Position numbers and translations under genes: made by a program. Positions 38,701-47,216 of a DNA stretch of 64,000 nt are shown here, piece after piece. The DNA is from Acanthaster planci (lineage: Eukaryota; Echinodermata; Asteroidea; Valvatida; Acanthasteridae). Positions within the stretch are counted from its first letter, which is position 1. Each line of letters begins with the position of its first letter. The stretch lies in the NCBI RefSeq assembly GCF_001949145.1, contig NW_019091369.1:750856-814855 (forward strand), written 5' to 3'. The notes beneath the pieces were generated by a model, which searched no databases, had not been told where the DNA came from, and saw nothing but the letters and a program-made list of their open reading frames with translations.

Positions 38701-39411
38701 TTCACCATGAGTGACACTTCGCGTTTATAATTATCAAAAATATATGAAAAGATTGGAAGTCAACGAAAGTGTACACATTCGAACCTCGTTAATAAGAGCA
38801 CTGCTAATACAAGATTCTGATTACAACAAGGAAAATTTTAGGTCCCAATCCTTTGTTTTTTGATGTTTTCATCTATTTGCCAAGTTTAGAGGACCTCTTA
38901 TTAACGAGGTTCAACTGTAATGTTCTGAAGGCTTACCACTGATGAGTATTTTGATTGAAGACCGATTGAACCAGGAGGCGAAACGACCTGTTGATCTTCG
39001 GACCATTTGGTACCGATTCACGGATATCAATGCTAAGGTTAACACCGACGCCAGGCCATAGACGGATGTCGTGAACCCGTTGAATTGGCAAGCAGCGTTT
39101 CCGTACGTCCACCCACTCTGGGAGTCTTTCGACAACACCATCAACACCAGCGGGCCGTTTGCTATCACCGTGAACAGCCCGCACGCGGCCAGGTTCAGGA
39201 CCAGTGTGTTGGGGACGGAGCGGAGCTTTTGATCGGTCAGAATGATCCAGCAGATGCTGGTGTTGCCCAAGAAGGCGAGAGCAAGAATAATTGCCATCAA
39301 AACGACGTGGAAGGGCCCCCATATCGAGCCGTCCGTGGTTGGGTCCCCAACACCTGGTGATGAAGTTGTCAGATTAGCTGTCGTGTTTCTTGGCAATTGC
39401 ATTTGCTCCAT
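16483..39411 (-). CDS. Class A (rhodopsin-like) G-protein-coupled receptor, two exons, melatonin/GPR84/Tre1-like
   Basis: Coding exons on the minus strand: 39411-38937 and 17723-16483, 571 residues. The junction is phase 1 (AGT G|gtaagc ... ccctgcag|GC CTG) and rebuilds TM4 as KILISGLWFLSALLSF. Visible features: N-glycosylation sites N9 and N13; TM1 with GN (N50); TM2 NLAACGLF; C108 at the top of TM3; NRY (132-134) in place of DRY; GW 174-175 after TM4; C187 in ECL2; TM5 about 195-224; a very long third intracellular loop (about 225-461); TM6 CWLP 480-483; TM7 NPLIY 517-521; Cys-rich tail (GACRCC) that may be palmitoylated. The Asp at 2.50 is Gly here. Motifs such as GW-x-G-x2-C-x2-NGF, NRY and NPLIYG-x-LNRNFR recall melatonin, GPR84 and moody/Tre1-type receptors; the ligand cannot be assigned. 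The ATG at 39411 has A at -3 and G at +4. Confidence 0.88.
19279..19471. mobile_element. Foldback element of about 190 bp built from roughly 40-bp units
   Basis: The left arm (about 19279-19366) and right arm (about 19375-19471) are imperfect reverse complements. Each arm is itself two units of about 42 bases with the core gtgaatatttttgcga or gaatttagtcacga. The spacer is only a few bases. No coding capacity. Confidence 0.75.
21429..21455. repeat. Perfect 10-bp stem, 7-base loop
   Basis: ccaaataaga at 21429-21438 and tcttatttgg at 21446-21455 with loop caacaaa. Its role, if any, is unknown. Confidence 0.7.
21540..21811. mobile_element. hAT-type MITE, 272 bp, with 8-bp target-site duplication
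   Basis: The element begins CAGTGGCGTA and ends ACGCCATTG (TIR CAGTGGCG against CAATGGCG). It is flanked on both sides by attttcag (21532-21539 and 21812-21819), a perfect 8-bp duplication, the hAT hallmark. It has no transposase. Runs of G near the left end and of C near the right end (21794-21802) extend the pairing. Confidence 0.85.
22397..22571. repeat. Divergent tandem duplication, period about 105 bp
   Basis: gaaaatctttgaccaaagg (22398) recurs as gaaaatctatgaccagagg (22503), and both copies continue into aactgtg, aaca and atcaca-t-gccgt. A 14-base palindrome gatgatgcatcatc lies just before the second copy. Confidence 0.7.
26638..26655. mobile_element. Possible hAT-type terminus (CAGTGGCGTAGCCAG)
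   Basis: The same opening as the 21.5-kb element, but no matching right end or target duplication was found, so it may be a truncated copy. Confidence 0.3.
27740..28470 (-). pseudogene. Decayed non-LTR retrotransposon (LINE) reverse transcriptase fragment
   Basis: On the minus strand the RT motifs occur in order: VIPVFK and NYRPVFILP (AATTACCGTCCC at 28354-28343), SKAFDTIDHNILLSKL (about 28170-28120), GVPQGS (27999-27982) with LFLIYINDI, the catalytic FADD (27906-27895) with TNVLFS, then WFQSNRLSINE (about 27810). These lie in different frames, so at least two or three frameshifts separate them; no endonuclease is visible. The motifs fit the CR1/jockey-like LINE group. It sits in the same orientation as the GPCR, inside its intron. 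Confidence 0.92.
31006..31444. mobile_element. MITE, family A copy 1, about 435 bp, TA-flanked
   Basis: Left end ggggtccagtccactaattc (31007) and right end gaattagtggtctgcacctc are terminal inverted repeats of about 24 bases (shared ccactaattcaag). TA on both sides (31005-31006, 31444-31445) suggests Tc1/mariner-type insertion. It matches the 44.2-kb element along most of its length in opposite orientation, with shared segments such as ttcagggcccagtagcatgc and acaatctcatcattttgggg. It contains the undetermined base at 31249. Confidence 0.82.
37752..38230. repeat. Minisatellite block flanked by inverted units of gggtacgagttaac
   Basis: The right array (38080-38230) has repeated acctgggtacgagttgac-like units of about 16 bases; the left part (37752-37795) carries the same unit inverted (gttaactcgtgccctgg, tcaactcgtaccc). 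Between them are three units of about 37 bases starting cccgaacggattacgat at 37821, 37857 and 37895. The whole may be one element with inverted minisatellite ends. Confidence 0.7.
38774..38917. mobile_element. Pogo/Tigger-like MITE, 144 bp
   Basis: gaacctcgttaataagag (38781-38798) is perfectly inverted at the right end, which reads ctcttattaacgaggttc and then aactg; TA flanks both ends. The outer CAGTTGAACC right end resembles pogo-type TIRs. It lies 20 bases from the GPCR donor site. Confidence 0.78.
38937..39411 (-). CDS. GPCR exon 1: N-terminus, TM1-TM3 and start of TM4
   Basis: It starts MEQMQLPRNTTANLTT and ends at donor gtaagc (38936-38931), phase 1, after SSIKILIS. The open frame continues a few codons into the intron. 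It contains TM1, TM2 (NLAACGLF), C108 and SVNRYQMVRR. Confidence 0.88.
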
Positions 39412-42246
39412 CGTAATGTGCTGTTGCTCCTTTCTACGATGCGAGTTTCTTGCCTTCAGAAATGCTAATCTTTTCCTAAGACATTTTTACCAAAGAGATC
39501 CGGGAAAGGCGTAGATACCATTAAAAGATCTTAGCAAAGAATCAACATTTTTAGTGTCAACTCTCACTTCCATGACCAGGGCACGTCAAAATTAATACTA
39601 CATGCAAAACCACTTCATAACGATGCCTCTACAGAGGAGCTCGCTGTACCATTCAGCTCAGCGAGAAATCAAAGAATCGCGGTTGTTGTGTTTCAACACA
39701 TGCACTTCATCGTAACCCTATCAGCTTGGGGAGCGGGCAGATTTCACTGCTATCAAATAGCCGGCATATTAAACACAAATGTCGGCCCATTCGGCCGGTC
39801 CGCGAGAATGTGTGTTTCGAGTCTCCGCTGCCCAGATTTGCTTCATCGTTTAAGGTCTGCCTTGGAATAATCTTAAGATGCTAAGCTGTCCCAATACCAC
39901 CAAGCAGCCTCTGTTCGAACCGACAGACCTTGCAGAAGCTGTGTAGAGATGGATAGAGTGCTTCTCGCACGTGATCGGAAGAGCAAGTGTTAACGACGTG
40001 CGGTGGTCGTGTGCACTACCTCTCTGATTACGTGTTGAGGCAGCGAAACTCATCGAGCGCGTGTACAGATTTTAGAATCTGCGCGGCACGTGGAATGAAA
40101 ACTAACCCGATGCGCCTGCGCTGTCTTCACAAAGGTGTGTGTTACTGTATTCGCTCGTTCCCCACCGCCTGTAAACGTGGTGCTGTGCCAAATATTTGTA
40201 CATTCGTTATTGATCGTCATTCGCATATTCGATGAACAAATTCTAATATTAAATTAGTATCCTGAAACATATTTTCAAAGATATTACGAGAAAACTTAAA
40301 GGTAGCTGATGCTTATTATGTCCAACGATAGGGCCAACTTTCTTTTCCTTTTTTCAGTTTTCGTGGTGTGTAATCTCACTATAAAATGCATAAAATTACA
40401 AATTAGAATCAAACGTAAGTTGGACTGTAGTATAGGCCCTTTCTTTTCGCTAGAGGACGGACCCATGCCTCGAAACCAAATGAGGTCAACCCCCACACAA
40501 ACTTAGGCCTACATCAGCTTTTATGGGAATTTGGTACAACTCAATTATTCGAATATTCGATTGACTGGAAGGTGACACCTCTAATATTCAATAGTTCGAA
40601 ATGACTCGTCTCAAGGGCACCTGTATAATTGCAAGATGCAAGCAGAGTAGAGTTCCTTTCGTGCGCGCGTGCCATGTGCGTACTGAACGTATATGCTAAT
40701 GTATATCAAGTGACCCACAATGCTTTGTGCGTTTGCAGCCGCATGCATTTCTTTCGTAGAAGTTTGTGAACGCCACTTGCCCCTCCATAGCCCCCTTTAT
40801 TAGGGCAGTGGTGCCAAGCAAATGATGTGACACAAATCTCTTGGCCGCCGTTGATGTCAATTTATTGTGGTGTTCCGAAAGGCTTTTCGTGGTTACGTCG
40901 TTGCTTCACTTGTGCACGATTGACAGGTGTAATGCTTCTCGTTATTAACAGACAAGCACGAATGAAATGGCAAGGGCAAACTGTAGCTTGCGTAAACCAA
41001 CTCTGTTTCCGGTCATGTTTCCTCATGCAGTTGGTAGCCTTCCCACGATGCATTTGTGGGTGTTCCATTGAAAAGCGTTCCCCAAATGATGTGCTATGAT
41101 ATATTGTTCTCAGGATACTACTACAGGAATCCGCTTAACTACAGCCACAGAGCTTATATATTAGGCCTAGTTAGTAACTTCATCACCCTTTTCAATTCAA
41201 AAGGGGACTATTAATTAGCTTTGTTCTGGTTTACTGGTTTCTATTGCCTAGATGATAAAAATTGGCATTTCTGTCGGAAGAGTGGTACATTCGCATTTTA
41301 TTTCCCAGTACCAAAATGGCATGGACATTTTGTTGCTATATAATGATTCTTTATTTTACAGGCAAGAGTTACACTTCAAAAAAAAATTGCAGTCTTTTCT
41401 CTGTTTATCAATCACACATCTTGGCAGGGACTTTGTATTTATATCTTTATTTGCTATTTCAAGTCCAGATGAGGGTGGGTCCTTTCAACGGTTTTGTTCA
41501 TTGAATATTGATATTAAATAGTGTCGAAAATTTCTCTTTATTTGTAAATCTGATTCATTCAGAATATTCAAAAGTGAAAAGTGACTGCTAGATTTTAGCA
41601 AATCATGAACTATTCATAAGTTTAACTCTGCATTAAGACTTTTCAGATCCTGCACGGTTTAATGGTGAGATTTCTACCTTAAAATAAAACTACAAAGCCC
41701 ATGCGACCATTCAAACTCGTTATATTTAGACTCCATAGATACAGCCATTTTACCTTCAAACGTATTAATCATTTAGTATTACTCTGGTCCGGCTACTGAT
41801 CAGTTATTTAGAGTGACCTTGCCTCTGTCAACTAATGTTGGATCTAAGGATCTCCAAGAGAGAAGGGGGAGTTAGAGAATACCTACCTGCATTCACCGTT
41901 GAGCTAAATGCGATCCAGAATAGCAATTTTCAAATAAAGTTGCCCGTATGCACCTCATGGGCAAGACTGCTCATCAATGCCTCGTCTGTTCTTGTCCGCT
42001 CAGTCACGACTTACACGTGCAGTAAGGCTTATCGTGCAGGCCGCTGTACGTGTCTCCATAATTCCTTGCACTTGAATAATTCCGTGGAGCTCGGCTGATT
42101 TCGAGTTTCAGCTATCAAAACCTAGTCTGCCATGTCGAACGTGGTCTGATGTTCAAAGTACTTTCCATATTTATTTTGTACTGTGTTTTTAGGGGGGAAA
42201 TGCAAGCGTTACGGTTTCATCACTTCCAACAAAATGAACACTCCCG

Positions 42247-42302
42247 GCCAGCATGGCTCTTTTCAACCGATGAGGGGGTGCTTCTGCTCGAGGCGGATAG
42301 GG
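42247..42302. repeat. Dispersed repeat, copy 2 (partner near 4600-4656)
   Basis: cttttcaaccgatgaggggg and tgcttctgctcgaggcggat repeat the 4.6-kb segment in the same orientation. Confidence 0.6.
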
Positions 42303-44226
42303 TGTCGTGACCATGGTCGTGACTTGACAATGTGCGCGCCGGCGCGCTCAAAGTAAGGCGTGTGCGTGAATGCAACGGCTCGCAGGAATCCAGAAAGAGT
42401 AGTGCAAACGAATGGAGTACACAGGCGCAAAAGTTCACACGCTGGTTCTCACACCAACGCTTTTGACACGCATTATTGAGTGCGCGATGTGGGCCTATTC
42501 ACTTCGGTAGAGCGGGAAAGTGTATACGTGGTGCTTCTCATGGTTGGAAAAGGAAATACATCCCTATAAGCTCACGTGAGTTTTAACTGTTCCATCCCCT
42601 TCAACATACGCACTTGCACCCCCTGTCGTTTTCTTATGAGCGATATTTGCTTAATTGTAGATTTTAAGGAGACGCCACTCCTGCACGTTCTTTAGCGTGC
42701 TTTTTGCAAATACCAATACACATAATAGCTATTGGTAACATGCGCGAGGCGTGCCACCTCTCCACGAGCATTAAGCAGCCGTAGTAATGACTTTTAATTC
42801 TGGTTATCGATTTCACTACAATGTTACTCAGTTTTATCATTTAATCCTCAACTGTGACACGTTTACGTTCACAAGTTACTTCCTTTCATAAAAGTTTTTG
42901 GTCTCATGCTACTTTGAATTTTCAGTTTAGAAACGTATAAAAAATGGCACCAAATACGTTCAAACTGGAATGTCTACCTCTTTTGAAAACTTTGAGTAAA
43001 TTGGGTAATGGCCAGGATGTGTTTTTTTTTCCTCCGGGAGTGAATCCCCCTTTTATTTTATTTTTGTCTATTCTATGAGACTTTATTTCTCAAATAACCC
43101 ATCGGCAAGAATGATGGCACCATCGTGAGTTGGAAAACCATTTCATCATCTTCATTGGAAAAACGAATAAGTCATACGCTGCTTACGCTGAGATAGCCTT
43201 GTAGGTAAACTATTCCTTTGATAAACAATCTGTAGCGAAACGCTGGGGTCGGTCACCATGATATGAAAACATCTTTCTTTGCTTCGCTGCTCACGCCTAC
43301 AAATTGGGAGAGCTACGGAGGGCGGATGCAAGCGTAGCAAAAAAGATTTTTATGCACTGCTCTTTGTAACCAGTATCCACCCAACTGCACTGCTCCCAGG
43401 AAATTTGAAACTGCTTCGATCCAAATGTGGGTTGAGCAAGCAAGCGGCCACACAAGGAAAACATCTTCAGGATTGTCATGGAAACCAGCAGATATCCAGT
43501 TTTAGCTCCGTGTATGCTTGGCTGGCCTATCACGCGGGTACTGACAGTGGGGTGTCTCTGCCGTGAATGATGGAGATTTTATGGAAGCTGTTGTCGTTTT
43601 ATTTTAATTGGACCTCGCAGTGGAGTAGTTTTCGTCAGAGAGGCGCTGTTAGCTAATATCTCTTTAAAAGGCCAGGAACTGAGTCACGATCTCGTCACAA
43701 AGCTCGTCACAGAGCACAAAAGTCGATCAGACGCTGTGATAAGGCAACATTCCCTGTGCCTGGTAAATTTACATTTTGTGGGGGGGCTACCGAAGTGACC
43801 ATTAAGTGTTCATTGTGGCCTGGGCCCTGTGCATGAATTTTGGCAGAAGGGATTCTACGGATGTGTGGCAGGTTCCTCGACTAAAAAGCTAGTTTGGAGC
43901 GATGAAATGGGGTTATTTTGGGATTATTTATTTAGAGAATGAGCCATGTCGGTATGTATCTCAAAACAGCAAGGTCATCCGGGAACAAAGCTCGCGCGTA
44001 AGGCCGCGCAGGGCCGCGCTGATAGGGTGGATCACTCACGCGCGTCCAAATGACCTTGGGTTCCATTTTGGGCGTGCGATGTTGGAGTGCCGAACTTGTT
44101 CATTGTTACAGTACAAGTGATCATCAACTAAAAGTTAGCGGTGAAACCAAAAATTGAGATATCCCGTTTAGCTCGCCCTCCTACGAGAGTCTCGGATGTT
44201 GCGTCAGTAGCTTCAGCTGAATATTA

Positions 44227-44682
44227 GGGTGCAGTCCACTAATTCAAGTGAGAGTTTTTGACCAGCTCGTTAGCATTAAAAGTTCCCCCACAACATCTTT
44301 TGAAAAAGGAGATTGTTTAGGCCCCAAAATGATGAGATTGTTTAAATCTTTGCCAGGATCAACCCTCAAGAGCAGAATGGCTACTAGACGGTTGAAAAAT
44401 GGTCCTAAGTGTCCGAGAAAAATGAGGGCTACCAGCAGACTTTGTACAAATCACTTTTTGATTGCGTAAAATGAAACACAAAAAAATGAAACACAAAAAA
44501 ATGAAAAACAAAAAAATGAACCACAAAAGAATGAAAAGAAAATAACAATTAGGGAACAGACAATACTTTAATTTGTGTTTCAGAAACTTTAGGAATATTG
44601 ACATGCATGCGATTGGGCCCTGAACAATGCTGATATTACATTGTTTTCAATGGGGCATGCATTAGTGGACTGTACCGCACCC
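44227..44682. mobile_element. MITE, family A copy 2, inverted relative to copy 1
   Basis: It starts gggtgcagtccactaattc and ends cattagtggactgtaccgcaccc (inverted). The reverse complement aligns with 31006-31444 along most of its length. Inside is an A-rich array of about 16-base units (atgaaacacaaaaaa, about 44470-44538) that is absent from copy 1. TA precedes the left end (44225-44226); no matching TA directly follows the right end. Confidence 0.8.
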
Positions 44683-46814
44683 AGTAATCAACGCTGAGCC
44701 GCCATAGTGCAGGCAGCACTGTGCCGTTGGGGCGGTATACTAGGAGCGGAATTTTCAATGATTTTCATGAGGCATTCATTAGATCAGAAGAAACAGCGAT
44801 AAATCGAATTTGCTCTGCAAAGAGTTGTATTCCATTCCATCCCATCCTGCGAATGACTTATTTCAGCGGATGAGATCAGTTAAGCGTTACAGATCAATTC
44901 GCGCAGATTCCACTCGAACCTTGAACAGTTTTGATCCAAGTGCAGTTCGCTTATTGAACGTACATGTACAGGTGCAATCAAAGTCCTGATCAGTGATTCA
45001 TCAGATTTTATTGTTATCTTAATCCCATTTTATTTAATAATCAATTGTTATTTTACCTGATATGCTGTCTGAAACTATTTGTTGTAATTCTGGTGTGAAT
45101 TTTTGTAGCGTCGGTTATTATTGTTTTGTATATATATTTTGATTATCAAGTTTTTAACGTTCTCAAAACCACACAACGAATTTCAATGTATTCCAATAAA
45201 CTATGTTGGATACAAATGATATTTAATAAATGAAACATCATTTTGTGGAATAGAATTTGCCACTTCAGTAAAAGAAAATTGTCAAGGTATTCGACGTACA
45301 AACGATGCAGAACATCCTCACTACCTTCATCTTATGCTTTAGTCTGTAATGCGATACCTCAGTCGACGTGGTCCAGAGTTTGTTTCTTTGTTTTGCTCCA
45401 GTCTTAGGTTCCCAAGAGAAATACAAGAGAAAAACCTCAGACGAAAGTGCACGACGAGTGGGAAAAATGGGAGCAGTATGATGATTGATAGCAGGGACTA
45501 AACATGAGCCTGAATATGTTAAAACCAAGAAATTCGACAGCAATGGTTTTAATGCACTTAACATCTTCAGGTTTGGTGATTCCCATCCATAGTGATTGTT
45601 GCATTCAATTGTTCACTTGCAAATAAATCTCTCCCTTACTAATCCCTTGCCTAAATTATAGAGATAAATTACTTTAGGAGAATTAATTGAACAGACAGTG
45701 AGGCACTCTCTGGTATATATGGGGATTATTAACCTTTTATTAATTTTCCTCGCAGGAAGAGTGGAGATGGTTCCCGCTGTGGCAAGAGTCGTGTTAAGAA
45801 GAGGTCATAAATAATGCTTTGCGGTATCAAACAGTAACCCTTTCCTCATCAGTAGACAACCTTGAGATCTGAATGTTCAAAATGATGCAATAAATTATTC
45901 AATTGTTTCTCTCCACAACCCAATCAGATAAATTAGATTCGGTTCTCTAATACTCGACAAACTTCACAAATATCTAACAAACTGCACGGTAAAAAAGGTT
46001 TTACACTTGAGGCAAAATAACACTTTTCTGCTAACGTGTATCTCCGATTATTCCATCCCACTCATTTCTATTTGAAAATACGCCTGCAAGCGGCATTTAT
46101 CAAATTCCTGTCAAGTGGACTCATCGAAACCACAAGGCCGGACGCGGAACTGACAACCCTACGTTTGGGGCGTGGCCATACTAATGCGGTTTACTACATT
46201 GTCGGTACTGTGTAGATACCATTTTGGGAAAACATGTATGTCGTATCGATATATCCGGAGTCGATACTGAGAAAAACCAAGTGCAAAATCGGTACACTGT
46301 GATCAAAAAGGCTCAAACGGGAAAGGTTCAGCGTGCGCGCGTTTGACACCCAAAGATAAATAAATAAATAAAACACAAAACATCAAATTTCAAGAAATAT
46401 CCTCTTCGATCCGATTATGTTAAAGCCAAATGCTAAACAAAAGAATGCACTTGAATGTGCTAGTTTTTCTGATCCACATGGAAAGCTCCAGCTTTCTCCC
46501 ATTTTGTTTGTGGCTATGTTTTCTTCTCTTTTATTTTTGGATTGGTCTTCTTTTCTATATTTTATATATTTGTTGTAATTATGGTATGTGAATTTGTCTC
46601 TGTAAGAGTTGTATTCAAGTGGTGAATAAAATCAGTGCAATGCAGAAGAAATACTAAAATTTAACAGCCTCAGTGCGACTTATTCTGTGCATGTTATTAT
46701 AATTACTGTTAATCATTTCTGGTTCTGAACAGCAACGATTCCTCAAAAGCACCCTAGGCACTGTAGCTCACAAGCTTAGCCTGAAGAAACCTGTAGAAAG
46801 GAGACAGAAGCAGT

Positions 46815-46997
46815 TAAAGATTTAGAGGTGGTAGCAAACCCCAGAGGAATATTCTGGGTAAAACCCACGGAATCAGGTATGGACTGAAAACCCCAATCCA
46901 CATGTGGACCAAGCCGGGATTTGAACCCGGACCGCAGAGGTACTTAAGCTGGAAGGCGAGGAAACTGAGAAGCCTGAGCACTCCGTCAACCTGACTC
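46815..46997 (-). mobile_element. tRNA-derived SINE-like element
   Basis: On the minus strand, gtcaggttgacggagtgctc (from 46995) resembles the start and A box of a tRNA-Leu/Ser gene, and ggttcaaatcc (46927-46917) is a good Pol III B box at the spacing expected for a long-arm tRNA. The acceptor stem does not pair, so it is not a functional tRNA. The tail contains gtgggttttacccag. Element ends are not defined. Confidence 0.6.
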
Positions 46998-47213
46998 CGG
47001 CGGACACGACATGGACACGGCGTACACTTCAATGCCGTCCTAATAGTATTCGATACTATGATTAATCGTATTCTTAAGAGAGCGGGATTTTAGAACCGCT
47101 CATGATCGATGCACATGCACATTACAGTTGATACGGTATAGCAAGTGGTGCCTGAGCCGTCAAATCACGTACCCAACGCGAACGTAGAGCAAGAACACAG
47201 ACTTTGCTTAAAA

Positions 47214-47216
47214 ATG
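47214..47216 (+). CDS. MYL6: Myosin light chain exon 1: initiator ATG only
   Basis: ATG is directly followed by donor gtaagt (47217). Upstream 5' UTR is about gaacacagactttgcttaaa. An intron right after the start codon is a known arrangement in the calmodulin superfamily. The assignment rests on exon 2 opening in frame (SLSEEQLT) with no ATG of its own. Confidence 0.78.

Larger units (their letters stand above)
17724..38936 (-). other. GPCR intron, 21.2 kb, rich in mobile-element remnants
   Basis: No internal exon is needed, because the flanking exons join in phase and complete TM4. It holds the foldback at 19.3 kb, hAT MITE at 21.5 kb, LINE fragment at 28 kb, MITE at 31 kb, minisatellites at 37.8-38.2 kb and a pogo-like MITE at 38.8 kb, listed separately. 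Many short open frames here have no recognisable domain. A single undetermined base (n) is at 31249. Confidence 0.75.
39412..47213. other. Intergenic between divergently transcribed GPCR and myosin light chain genes, no gene recognised
   Basis: It should hold the promoters of both genes, since they point away from each other. No coding exon was recognised. The 39.6-40.1 kb part is GC-richer with CpGs and may be the GPCR promoter. The MITE at 44.2 kb and the SINE-like element at 46.8 kb are listed separately. Confidence 0.55.

Noticed and set aside
39085-39514. Plus-strand open frames opposite GPCR exon 1
   Set aside because: Antisense shadows; the minus strand carries TM1-TM3.
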